Assembly: GCA_026224775.1 (NCBI GenBank) | Contig: JAMFRP010000058.1 | Span: 60,459 to 124,458 of the forward strand | Origin: Bacteroidota bacterium | Lineage (GTDB): Bacteria > Bacteroidota > Bacteroidia > Sphingobacteriales > Sphingobacteriaceae | Reading direction: 5' to 3' | Length of the DNA: 64,000 nt | Program-made: the position numbers and the translations under genes | Notes under the pieces: generated by a model | The model's input: the letters and a program-made list of their open reading frames with translations, nothing else | Told to the model about the DNA's origin: nothing | Databases searched by the model: none | Shown: positions 1-8,320 of the stretch, in pieces | How positions within the stretch are numbered: the first letter of the stretch is position 1 | Layout of the letters: each line of letters begins with the position of its first letter

Positions 1-1168
1 TCAGTGAATATTGCAGGTCTTCTTTTAAATTGATGTCGTTTATTTTAGACGTCGCCTTAAAATTATTATCGCTCAGAAAGCTCTGGATAACATAATTGTA
101 ATTACTGAAGATCAGCGAAGTATTGGAAAATAACTTACTGTTAAAAATATGATTGTACCTGATGGTACCGGTTGCATTGCCCCAGTTAGTCCCGAACGTG
201 TTTTTTAGGCCGATGACATCTTTACCAAAATAACCCGAGAGATAGATCGCATTGTTATCATCAAAATGATAATTGGCTTTGGCATTGATATCATAAAAAT
301 AAAGTGTGCTTCCTTTAACCGTGGAATCCTTGGAAGCCTTTAAAAAAGCATCAATATAAGTACGCCTTGCACTGATCATAAAGGAACCCTTGTCTTTTTG
401 AATCGGGCCTTCTACTTTGATACGGGATGAAATTAACCCTAAACCACCCTGAACTGTAAAATCCTTATCATTACCATCCAGCATTTTCACATCCAATACC
501 GATGACAACCGGCCGCCATATTCTGCAGGCATCCCGCCTTTGTAAATGCTCACATCTTTAATCGCATCGGAGTTAAAAGTAGAAAAGAAGCCGAATAAAT
601 GCGATGCATTATATACCGTGGCCTCATCTAATAGTATTAAATTTTGGTCAGCTGCTCCGCCGCGTACATAAAAGCCAGTATTGCCCTCACCAGCAGATTT
701 GACGCCCGGCATTAAGGTAATGGTTTTTAAAATATCCTTTTCACCCAGTACAACCGGCACTTGGTTAATCTGGGTCATGTTCAGTTTTTCTACGCCCATT
801 TGCGGCGAGGTAATCTGGTCATTATTTGGCCGGTTAGCACTGATGACCACCTCCGTTAAACTGCCGCTGGATGTCAATGCCATGGCTATCGTTTCATCTG
901 CGTGAAGAGAAACCGGTTTTTCGACGGTTTGATAACCTACATAAGAAAACAACAAGGTATAATTGCCTGCAGGAGCGGTTAACGAATAAAAACCATAGCT
1001 ATTAGTGGCTGTACCGACTGTAGGAAGTTCTTTGATCCTTACAGTAGCCCCGATCAGTGTTTCGCCGGTTGCCGAATCTTTAATGGTTCCACTGATGGTA
1101 TATTTTTTTTGGCCGAAGGCTGATAATGCAATGAATGAGAAAAAAAAGAGTATAAGTAATTTGGCCAT
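1..1168 (-). CDS. TonB-dependent receptor, N-terminal part (3' end outside window)
   Basis: Only the first 389 codons are visible; the reading frame is open to the window edge. The ATG at 1168 opens a signal peptide (MAKLLILFFFSFIALSAFGQ), followed by a carboxypeptidase-regulatory-like beta-sandwich (about residues 21-110, with the typical 'GTIKDSATGETLIGATV' start) and a TonB plug domain (about 120-240; motifs 'GFYVRGGAADQNLILLDEA' and 'YGGRLSSVLDV'). The start of an outer-membrane beta-barrel follows. Such receptors bring a ligand too large for porins across the outer membrane using TonB energy; the ligand cannot be read from the sequence. It is divergent from a LytS/LytTR two-component operon and shares with it an intergenic region carrying mirror-image repeat pairs, so regulation by that system is likely (inference). 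Confidence 0.9.
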   Translation of the reverse strand, partial: MAKLLILFFFSFIALSAFGQKKYTISGTIKDSATGETLIGATVRIKELPTVGTATNSYGFYSLTAPAGNYTLLFSYVGYQTVEKPVSLHADETIAMALTSSGSLTEVVISANRPNNDQITSPQMGVEKLNMTQINQVPVVLGEKDILKTITLMPGVKSAGEGNTGFYVRGGAADQNLILLDEATVYNASHLFGFFSTFNSDAIKDVSIYKGGMPAEYGGRLSSVLDVKMLDGNDKDFTVQGGLGLISSRIKVEGPIQKDKGSFMISARRTYIDAFLKASKDSTVKGSTLYFYDINAKANYHFDDNNAIYLSGYFGKDVIGLKNTFGTNWGNATGTIRYNHIFNSKLFSNTSLIFSNYNYVIQSFLSDNNFKATSKINDINLKEDLQYSL

Positions 1169-1220
1169 AGTTGTTATTTTACCGCTAAGATATGTGAGAT
1201 ATTGATATTAACTTTTCATA

Positions 1221-1251
1221 TTATACCAAAACAGTTACTTTTTATACCAAA
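1221..1251 (-). promoter_or_regulatory. Direct-repeat operator pair facing the TonB receptor gene
   Basis: Read on the minus strand, two identical copies of TTTGGTATAA (1251-1242 and 1230-1221) are separated by 11 bp, a period of 21 bp, and lie 53 bp upstream of the receptor ATG. Two direct repeats two helical turns apart is the usual site layout for LytTR-domain regulators such as AgrA and ComE. A LytTR regulator is encoded just across the gap. Binding is inferred, not shown. Confidence 0.6.
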
Positions 1252-1347
1252 GTGCCTGTGGTACATAGAACTAAAAACTCGTATTTTATTTTATTACGGG
1301 TTCATTCTCTGTTAGATCCATAAATAGAATAGGATATCAGATCTCTA

Positions 1348-1378
1348 TTTGGTATAATAAATAGCGGGGTTGGTATAA
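1348..1378 (+). promoter_or_regulatory. Direct-repeat operator pair facing the LytS/LytTR operon
   Basis: TTTGGTATAA (1348-1357) and GTTGGTATAA (1369-1378) repeat in the plus direction, again with 11 bp between them and a 21-bp period. They lie 58 bp upstream of the kinase ATG. This is a near-exact mirror of the pair at 1221-1251, which suggests that one regulator controls both divergent promoters and its own operon. Confidence 0.6.
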
Positions 1379-1435
1379 TTGAGTAGGGTGAATAAACATG
1401 ATTATCTACCTTTAAAATGTTTTTAAGTAAATAGC

Positions 1436-2491
1436 ATGGATCCGGCAAGTAATGTAAAACCCTTTAACAATGATATCATTCTTAGATTTATCGTAGATCG
1501 GAAGTATAGGATACTCCGACATCTAATTTTGATCATGCTTTTGGGGGCCGTATTTTATACCAGCAAGACGGAGTTTTCTGACCCATTAAGTACATATCTT
1601 AAAGTTAGCACATTTTCTATTTTGCTCTCCTTGTTTTACATCAACATGTACTGGTTGGTTCCAAAATTCCTTTTCAAAGATAGTTACCTGGGTTATTTTT
1701 TTTGGAACATCGTTTTGTCTATCCTTGTTGTGCTGGTAGGGATAGGTGTAAAACATTTTGTACACACTCATTCTAAACAACCTTCTTATCAAAGGGACGA
1801 ATCGAATTTGTTTGTTTTTTATTTTTTATTTACCGTGCTGATAGGCGCCTCTGCGGCAATAAAGCTTTTCCAGCGGTGGATTGCGGATTCCCAACGAATC
1901 AATGAATTAGAAACGGCTACCATACAGTCGGAGCTTGAAAATTTAAAAAAGCAGATCAACCCTCATTTTCTTTTCAATACCTTAAATAACGTTAACGTAT
2001 TAACCAAAAAAGACCCGGAAAAAGCATCCCAGGTATTAATGAAATTAAGCGACCTTTTGCGTTATCAATTATATGATAGTGCGCGGGCAAAGATATTTCT
2101 GACCGCTGACATTCACTTTCTGGAAGATTTTTTGAACCTGGAAAAGATCAGGCGCGATAACTTTGATTTTACCATCACCCGTGAAGGGGCATTGCAGGGA
2201 CTTGAAATTCCACCTTTATTATTTATAACATTTGTAGAAAATGCGGTGAAACACAATATTGATGCTGAAGAACGTTCTTTTGTAGATGTTTTTTTTGCTA
2301 TAGTAGATGAAGAACTTCATTTCAGTTGTATAAATTCCAAACCTAAAATAAAGGTTAACCGTAATGGAAGCGGCGGTTTGGGTTTAGCAAATGTAAAGCG
2401 CAGGCTGGAACTCATTTACCCTGACAGTCATGATTTGCGGATAACTGATAATGTTGAAACCTTTAATGTGCAATTAATTATAAAAAAATGA
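1436..2491 (+). CDS. LytS/YehU-type sensor histidine kinase
   Basis: Membrane sensor kinase of the His_kinase (PF06580) family. The N-terminal ~145 residues hold about four hydrophobic segments (roughly 28-42, 57-75, 86-105 and 125-145) and no recognisable periplasmic sensor domain. A short coiled linker leads to the phosphoacceptor motif 'LKKQINPHFLFNTLNN' with His177. The ATPase domain shows 'FVENAVKHNI' (N box) and 'GSGGLGLANVKRRL' (G box). Its stop codon overlaps the ATG of the response regulator (ATGA at 2488-2491), so the pair is translationally coupled. The length (351 aa) is normal for Bacteroidota members. The signal sensed is unknown; it may be linked to the ligand of the divergent TonB receptor (inference). 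Confidence 0.93.
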   Translation: MDPASNVKPFNNDIILRFIVDRKYRILRHLILIMLLGAVFYTSKTEFSDPLSTYLKVSTFSILLSLFYINMYWLVPKFLFKDSYLGYFFWNIVLSILVVLVGIGVKHFVHTHSKQPSYQRDESNLFVFYFLFTVLIGASAAIKLFQRWIADSQRINELETATIQSELENLKKQINPHFLFNTLNNVNVLTKKDPEKASQVLMKLSDLLRYQLYDSARAKIFLTADIHFLEDFLNLEKIRRDNFDFTITREGALQGLEIPPLLFITFVENAVKHNIDAEERSFVDVFFAIVDEELHFSCINSKPKIKVNRNGSGGLGLANVKRRLELIYPDSHDLRITDNVETFNVQLIIKK

Positions 2492-3210
2492 GAGGAATTA
2501 TTGTTGATGATGAACCGCTGGCCAGAGACGCTATAGAACTATTAACAGCCAGGGTGGTAAATTTAGAGATCACAGCAACATTCAGCAGCGCTATGGCCGC
2601 TTCAAAATACATCAACGAAAACCCCGTTGACCTCATCTTTCTTGATATTGAAATGCCTGGAATCAACGGGATTGAATTTGCCAAAACCATTCCTGAGAAG
2701 ACCCTTGTTATATTTACCACTGCATACTCGGAATATGCGTTGGACGGATATGACCTGGATGCGATTGATTACCTGGTGAAACCGGTTAAAGAGGAACGCT
2801 TTCAAAAAGCAGTAAATAAAGCCATCGCCTACCACCAACTATTGGATGGTAAAGCCTCCACAAGTGAAATACAAAACTACGGCGATGACTATTTCTTTGT
2901 TAAATCCGAAAGGAAATTTATTAAAATTTATTTTAAGGATATTCTTTTTATTGAAGGACTGAAAGACTATGTAGTGATGCAGACAGATGATCAAAGAATT
3001 ATGACGGCAATGAATATCAAAACGATCCATGATCAGCTGCCTCAGCATATTTTTGTAAGGATCGGCAAATCCTATGTGATTAACATAAAAGAGATTGCCT
3101 CTTTTGATAATAATACCGTACTAATAAGAAAATACGAAATTCCGATAGGTAATACGTACAGGAATTACTTTTTTGATAATTTCATAACAAAGAAGGTTAT
3201 TGGCAGATAA
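2488..3210 (+). CDS. LytTR-family response regulator
   Basis: A receiver domain (about residues 1-118) has the acidic pair 'VDDEP', phosphoacceptor Asp53 in 'LIFLDIEMPGINGIEF' and the conserved lysine in 'DYLVKPVKEERF'. It is followed by a LytTR DNA-binding domain (about 135-240; 'FFVKSERKFIKIYFKDILFIEGLKDY' region and 'FVRIGKSYVIN'). It is the cognate regulator of the upstream kinase, with which it overlaps by 4 bp. LytTR proteins typically bind two direct repeats about 21 bp apart; two such pairs lie upstream of this operon and of the divergent receptor gene. I infer autoregulation plus control of the receptor. Confidence 0.94.
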   Translation: MRGIIVDDEPLARDAIELLTARVVNLEITATFSSAMAASKYINENPVDLIFLDIEMPGINGIEFAKTIPEKTLVIFTTAYSEYALDGYDLDAIDYLVKPVKEERFQKAVNKAIAYHQLLDGKASTSEIQNYGDDYFFVKSERKFIKIYFKDILFIEGLKDYVVMQTDDQRIMTAMNIKTIHDQLPQHIFVRIGKSYVINIKEIASFDNNTVLIRKYEIPIGNTYRNYFFDNFITKKVIGR

Positions 3211-3230
3211 CTAGCACGTTGTTTAAAGCT

Positions 3231-3268
3231 TGCTAGTGCAAACTGCGAAATGGCTGTTTGCACTAGCA
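3231..3268. terminator. Perfect 13-bp inverted repeat between convergent genes
   Basis: TGCTAGTGCAAAC (3231-3243) and GTTTGCACTAGCA (3256-3268) pair perfectly around a 12-nt loop. It sits between the ends of the LytTR gene (+) and the SGNH hydrolase gene (-). There is no U-tract on either side, so it may be a bidirectional transcript-end hairpin rather than a classical intrinsic terminator. Confidence 0.55.
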
Positions 3269-3284
3269 GGCCGCCGCTCGTTAT

Positions 3285-4349
3285 TTATTTTACCTGCCCT
3301 GGTCCGTTAGTATTGCGGATATAGGGAGCGAGTACTCCCTGTAAAAGGGCGGCAGCTTTAAGGTGCCCCTTTACATTTGGATGAGCTGAATCGTTAAAGT
3401 CATCCTTAACATTTAGCCAGCCGCTTGTATCCACATAATGAATTTTATTGTCACCAAGCTTATTTCTGGAATTTACAGCCCCCATAGTCGCAGTAGCTTT
3501 GGTACCTGAAAAAGTTTTCATGACAAATATTTCTGCGGTCGGGAATTTATTCCTGATTTTGGTTAAAAATTCCAGGTATACACTTTGAAATAGAAAATCT
3601 GGTATTTTGTGGTTGGTATCGTTCGTTCCCAGGTTAATAACAATTAATTTAGGGGTGTAAGCAGCAAAATCCCAGGCCTTTGAATCCAGATAAGCAAGGG
3701 ACCGCTGTTTGAAATATTGCTCGCTCATTCCATTTGACGAATATCCACTGACTAAATTGATCCCGGGATAAGCAATTTGGGTATGCTCGCAATTCAGGTT
3801 TTCCGAACAAATCCAGGCATAATCTGAAACATCGGCCTGCGCATCAGTATATCCTGTAGTTATCGAATCACCTATATATTCAATCAGGTTTGATGAAACC
3901 ACAGGGGCCATTGTTTTGGCCCCATTATCGAGCAACAACCCTTCAAAAGAAAATACATAGTTGTAATCTTTGCCCTGTGCAACGCTTAAAGTATGCTCAC
4001 CTGCAGCTAGCGGTACCGGAGTAAGATCAACAACGCCTTCAGCATTCAGGTAGCTAATCCATGGGCCACCGTCAATTTTCGCGTAATAATTACTTTTATT
4101 ACCAATCTTTATTTTCACACTTGTTCCTGAGAAATTCACTTTGATATAAGCCCCTCCCCAATAACTCATAAACTGGCCGGGGTCGCTAAAGTCCCAACGC
4201 CCAAAGTATTTAATATTGGGATCACCGGGTTGTCCATATTTCGCCGACTCCCCCTTTGTATTCTTAAAAAAAATCCGACTTTTCGCGTAACCATGAGTTA
4301 AACAAATTAGGAAAACAGCCACGAAGCATAACAAACGATTATTTTTCAT
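3285..4349 (-). CDS. Secreted SGNH/GDSL hydrolase, CE2-like acetyl esterase
   Basis: A signal peptide (about residues 1-22) is followed by a beta-sandwich of about 120 residues like the N-terminal domain of carbohydrate esterase family 2, then an SGNH hydrolase domain. The catalytic motifs are visible: 'EYIGDSITTGYT' with Ser162, 'NLGTND' at 239-244 (block III Asn) and 'DSAHPNVKGH' with Asp320 and His323. CE2 enzymes remove acetyl groups from plant polysaccharides such as xylan or glucomannan. The substrate here is inferred from domain order only. It is a single gene, convergent with the LytTR gene, exported to the periplasm or cell surface. Other GDSL esterase activities are possible. Confidence 0.82.
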   Translation of the reverse strand: MKNNRLLCFVAVFLICLTHGYAKSRIFFKNTKGESAKYGQPGDPNIKYFGRWDFSDPGQFMSYWGGAYIKVNFSGTSVKIKIGNKSNYYAKIDGGPWISYLNAEGVVDLTPVPLAAGEHTLSVAQGKDYNYVFSFEGLLLDNGAKTMAPVVSSNLIEYIGDSITTGYTDAQADVSDYAWICSENLNCEHTQIAYPGINLVSGYSSNGMSEQYFKQRSLAYLDSKAWDFAAYTPKLIVINLGTNDTNHKIPDFLFQSVYLEFLTKIRNKFPTAEIFVMKTFSGTKATATMGAVNSRNKLGDNKIHYVDTSGWLNVKDDFNDSAHPNVKGHLKAAALLQGVLAPYIRNTNGPGQVK

Positions 4350-4520
4350 TTTAATAACATTGATTTTAGATAATTCTTATTTTTTGGATATCATCTTAAG
4401 CAAATAACATTCAAACGATTAATGAATTCTTAAAAAATCATTAATGATTTAAGGTCCGCGGAAGTATATTTAACACTCTGTTAATTATTTGTTATATCTA
4501 CGAGAGTAATTTGCAGAATC

Positions 4521-4754
4521 ATGGCGTGTAACTTTTCAGGACGTTTTTTGTAGGATTCTTATAACTGGTACGACACACACTTTCGCTCCCCCGGATACGA
4601 CGGACCAGTAAAAGAAGGCGCGCGCTTTGTAGTGAAAACGTAATTTTTTAAGGTTAGGCGACGCCTATCCAAAGGATTCAGGTTTGAAGACGATGAAGCT
4701 CATTGTATTGCTTTAAACCAGCTCAATCAACACATTGAGATCAAAACAAGTTAA
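4521..4754 (+). pseudogene. Possible decayed small gene with two in-frame stops
   Basis: An ATG at 4521 opens a frame that would run 77 codons to a TAA at 4752, but is broken by TAG at codon 11 (4551-4553) and TAA at codon 41 (4641-4643). The stretches between stops read like real protein ('DSYNWYDTHFRSPGYDGP' and 'GFRFEDDEAHCIALNQLN') and not like random intergenic DNA. The last 14 bases overlap the end of the convergent helicase gene. I do not recognise the family. It may be a degraded gene, or chance. Confidence 0.3.
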
Positions 4755-6732
4755 CTTGCTCCGTTCCCCCGCCCGATAGTTCTCGCTGATAAACCCGGAT
4801 GAGTCCGATCACTTCCGCGCCATACTGACCAGCCTTGTGCGGCCCAACTCCTTTAATACCACTCAATGCCTTGAGCGTCTCCGGCAATTTCTCTGCAATA
4901 GCTGCTGCTGTTTTCTCAGATAATATCATGCTTGGCATCACCTCATCCGTAGTCGCCCTGGTTTCCCGCCACTCAAGTAATCGTTCATAGAGCAATTCAT
5001 GGGGTATCGCATTTAACGCCTTTAAATAAGAACGCAAAAGGGGCGCCAATTTATTTTTAACCAGCGCCAGGTAACTATCCGTGGCAAAAGGATGAACCGC
5101 GAAATACTCTAGTAAATGGATACGGTTCATCAGCCAGCTGATCAACTGGTCCGCTTTAGCCGCCTTATCTTTTGACTGGCCAATAAGCGATGGTAGTTGC
5201 AGGTGCAGTGATTCGGTAGCCGCCAATGATTTCTCCAAAAAATAGCTCGCCGCTTGTTGACTGCGTTCAGGATTTAATTGTTTAATAAATTTTTCAGCCA
5301 CGTTTAAAATATCGTTTTTGAACGTCGGCAGCATCAAGTCGAAACCATTAAGTTTGGTTTGCAACGGAACAAAATTAAACAGTTCCGTCAACAGGAACCT
5401 TTGATATAATTCCTGGTCATGCTCCAAGCTTTCCGCATCAGGAGTAATAGTTTTGGCCTGCTCATTAAAACGGGCGACGGCAGGGTCGCCGATAATATTA
5501 TGCGCCGCTATCGGGTTACGCAATATTATCCCGGATAAAGTCCGGCAACGGCTCAAAGCTACATAAGCCTGCCCGTGCGCAAATGATTCCGAAACATCGA
5601 TTATCGCCTTATCAAAACTCAAACCCTGGCTTTTATGGATCGTGATCGCCCAGGCCAGTTTTAACGGTATCTGTGCAAAACTACCTGCATTTGTTTCATT
5701 GATCGCCTCTCCCTCCAACTGATATTTCACATTTGTCCATTCCAGCGCCTCAACCGACAGTTCCTTTTCTTCACGTCCGCATCGCACAAAAACAGTCTTG
5801 TCCTCTATACGGGTTACCGTTCCAATCTTGCCATTATAAAATAGTTTTTCTGCTGAACTATCATTTTTCACAAACATCACCTGCGCGCCGGTCTTCAGCT
5901 TTAAACTTGTTTCCGTGGGATAGGCATCCTTCGGAAACTCTCCGCGGATCGTCGCCGTAAATTCTATTTCATTGCCTGCCAATGCATCCAAAAACTCCGA
6001 ATTGACCTGTTGGGCAATCCCATTATGGGTGGTCAGCGTGATATAAGGATCTTCGGCAGTGGGTCGAAAATCCCGCACATAGCGTGCATTCAGCAACGCT
6101 AAACTTTCAGCACTGAGTTGTTGGTTGCGCACCTCATTTAAAATATCTACAAAAGCCTGCTCCTTTTGCCGGAACACATGGTTAAGTTCAATACGCACAT
6201 AAGCCGCTTTTTGCATTACCAGGCTGCTAAAGAAATAAGGGGTTGCATAATGCGGCCGCAGAATACCCCATTCTTCCTCCCGGATGATCGGGCTTAACTG
6301 AGACAAATCCCCGATCAATAACAATTGCACCCCGCCAAAAGGATAAGCCGAACCCTTCACGTTCCGCAGGATCAGATCGATCTGATCCAACACATCCGGC
6401 CGCACCATACTAATCTCGTCAATAATTAACAACTCCAAAGCAGCTAACAATTCCTTTTTTTCCTGGCTATAATGTACTTCCGGCCGTTCCGTGCCACCGG
6501 GTATCAGTGGCCCGAATGGTAATTGAAAGAATGAATGAATAGTCATTCCGCCTGCATTGATGGCTGCCACACCTGTAGGCGCCACTACTGCCAGTTTCTT
6601 TTTAGAAGTTTGCCGCAGATTTTGCAGGAACGTAGTTTTACCTGTCCCGGCCTTACCCGTCAGGAAAACCACCGTATTCGTGCTTTCTAAATAATCATAA
6701 GCCAGTTTCATCACTGGATTGAACTCCGTCAT
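4741..6732 (-). CDS. PIF1/RecD-like superfamily 1 DNA helicase with HRDC-like C-terminus
   Basis: Cytoplasmic ATP-dependent helicase of the PIF1/RecD2 type. I place the start at the ATG at 6732 because an upstream in-frame TTG only adds seven residues. Walker A 'GKAGTGKT' is at residues 26-33 and Walker B 'LLIIDEISMV' near 105. Further helicase motifs are 'QLLLIGDLSQLSP' (motif III), 'ITIHKSQGLSFDKAIID' (motif V) and 'AYVALSRC' (motif VI). The last ~90 residues ('LLEWRE...ALSGIKGVGPHKAGQYGAE') resemble an HRDC nucleic-acid-binding domain. This architecture of about 660-700 aa is common in Bacteroidota. It probably acts in DNA repair or replication-fork processing. It stands alone, with no operon partners. 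Confidence 0.92.
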   Translation of the reverse strand: MTEFNPVMKLAYDYLESTNTVVFLTGKAGTGKTTFLQNLRQTSKKKLAVVAPTGVAAINAGGMTIHSFFQLPFGPLIPGGTERPEVHYSQEKKELLAALELLIIDEISMVRPDVLDQIDLILRNVKGSAYPFGGVQLLLIGDLSQLSPIIREEEWGILRPHYATPYFFSSLVMQKAAYVRIELNHVFRQKEQAFVDILNEVRNQQLSAESLALLNARYVRDFRPTAEDPYITLTTHNGIAQQVNSEFLDALAGNEIEFTATIRGEFPKDAYPTETSLKLKTGAQVMFVKNDSSAEKLFYNGKIGTVTRIEDKTVFVRCGREEKELSVEALEWTNVKYQLEGEAINETNAGSFAQIPLKLAWAITIHKSQGLSFDKAIIDVSESFAHGQAYVALSRCRTLSGIILRNPIAAHNIIGDPAVARFNEQAKTITPDAESLEHDQELYQRFLLTELFNFVPLQTKLNGFDLMLPTFKNDILNVAEKFIKQLNPERSQQAASYFLEKSLAATESLHLQLPSLIGQSKDKAAKADQLISWLMNRIHLLEYFAVHPFATDSYLALVKNKLAPLLRSYLKALNAIPHELLYERLLEWRETRATTDEVMPSMILSEKTAAAIAEKLPETLKALSGIKGVGPHKAGQYGAEVIGLIRVYQRELSGGGTEQVNLF

Positions 6733-6900
6733 CTTATCTGCAATGTTAAACAATCATCTAAAATTCCGTCCCTTATAAAACATCTCTTTTTCGACTTTTT
6801 ATCCACAGGCATATTGCATTAATTAGAATGCAGTTTCGGAATGAATTGAACAATTGGTTTAAGTGCAGTTATTCTGAGGTCAATCAGGCGACAAATAATG

Positions 6901-8241
6901 TTACCTAAGTTGTAACAAATATGAGTTCATGTCATCGGAAGTTTTAACTTTTAATCGTTCTAATTTTTCCAGGTAGAAGGCTCTCAAATCACGCCATTGA
7001 TAATACGGAAATGACTTTGAATAAAGACCATCTATCTTTTCTTCCTGCTCATTAAGTAATACTTTAACCAGATAACCTGCAGTTCCTTTTCGCTTATAAA
7101 ATACCCAACTAATGTTTGAACTTAGTGGGATAATTGCTGATGAGTTCCAGTCGTCCCCAGATTTACTTCCGTTCCTGATCATTTTATCAGCTGATGAGAT
7201 CCGGAGCAAAGCGGCAAATGGAGCGATGGTTTCCGCATGCGCGAAACGAAGATGTACATCATTTTTACCGGTTTTTATAAATTCATCTGAGGTATTTAAA
7301 AAATCAACCAACAGCGGCACGGCTACTCTTACCTGTATACCGTTATTATTCTTCCCTGGTCCCTTTTTTAGGTCTTCGTTCCTAGAATCCATTTCGCCTA
7401 ACTTCTTCAACTCGTCGCAAGTAAAAAATGATTCAAAATTCAGGTCCGTTGATTCATAGCCAGCTTGCCTTATCTCTTCTTTTAATGAATAAACAATGGT
7501 CGTAAAACCAAACACATCAGCTACAAATTTTGATTGCTGATCTTCATTTAACTGTTTTAAAAATCCGGCAGTAAATATCCGGCTGGCAACAAAAAAATTA
7601 ATAGCTTTAAAATCATCTGCTTTTTCAATCGCCAGCATGGTTGCATCATTATCTACACTATCTTCAAAATTTTTATAGGCAGGTGATAAATCATAAAATC
7701 TTAAGGCCACATCATCATTATGAAACGTTGCAGATACTGTATCTTTAAGTTTACTATTTAATCCTTTTAAAAAAGCATCAGCGCTTTGCCGGGTACGTAT
7801 TTCTTTAGTTACTGCGATGCTAAGATTCAGATCATCTTTAAACACGTTTGAGTAGTTTAAATACATCCGCTCGCCCAAACCATGCAATTCATCTTTTCCT
7901 TCGGCAGAAATAAAGCTAGTATTCCCTTTTTCAATTTTTTGCAAACCGATAACCATTTTCTTTAACCGCTTTCCTTGTTCAGTTAACGCAGTTAGGCTAT
8001 CTGCCTTAAGTAATAGTTTGTATGCAAGTGTTGATTTTACATCTTTTGTTAAATGCCGCGCACCATGCCTGCCAACATAGTTGATAAAAACAGGCTCATA
8101 ACCTGTAGGTGCAGGAGTATATTTTTGATTGGGAGATTTATAAAGCGTTTTTGTCCCTAAAAAATCGCTGGCGCAGTTTTGAGCAGATACCCCGAAAGGC
8201 AATACAATTCCAAGCAAAAGAAACAATATAATATTTTTCAT
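6901..8241 (-). CDS. Secreted histidine acid phosphatase, MINPP/phytase-like
   Basis: Histidine phosphatase superfamily, branch 2. I choose the ATG at 8241 (446 aa) because it begins the signal peptide 'MKNIILFLLLGIVLPFGVSA'; a longer frame upstream would bury it. The catalytic 'GRHGARH' lies at residues 57-63, with His59 as the phosphate-accepting nucleophile, and the proton-donor motif 'FAHAET' lies near residue 335. The spacing and flanking sequence fit multiple inositol polyphosphate phosphatases (MINPP), which remove phosphates from inositol hexakisphosphate. It is the third gene of an operon after a TonB receptor and a beta-helix lipoprotein, so it probably acts in the periplasm on an imported phosphate ester. 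The specificity (phytate versus other esters) is inferred. Confidence 0.82.
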   Translation of the reverse strand: MKNIILFLLLGIVLPFGVSAQNCASDFLGTKTLYKSPNQKYTPAPTGYEPVFINYVGRHGARHLTKDVKSTLAYKLLLKADSLTALTEQGKRLKKMVIGLQKIEKGNTSFISAEGKDELHGLGERMYLNYSNVFKDDLNLSIAVTKEIRTRQSADAFLKGLNSKLKDTVSATFHNDDVALRFYDLSPAYKNFEDSVDNDATMLAIEKADDFKAINFFVASRIFTAGFLKQLNEDQQSKFVADVFGFTTIVYSLKEEIRQAGYESTDLNFESFFTCDELKKLGEMDSRNEDLKKGPGKNNNGIQVRVAVPLLVDFLNTSDEFIKTGKNDVHLRFAHAETIAPFAALLRISSADKMIRNGSKSGDDWNSSAIIPLSSNISWVFYKRKGTAGYLVKVLLNEQEEKIDGLYSKSFPYYQWRDLRAFYLEKLERLKVKTSDDMNSYLLQLR

Positions 8242-8320
8242 AACAGGCTTAATTTTAACAAAAACAGAGGCGCAATGTACTGCGCCTCTGTTTAATATTA
8301 ATAAATTCAATTAATATTTA

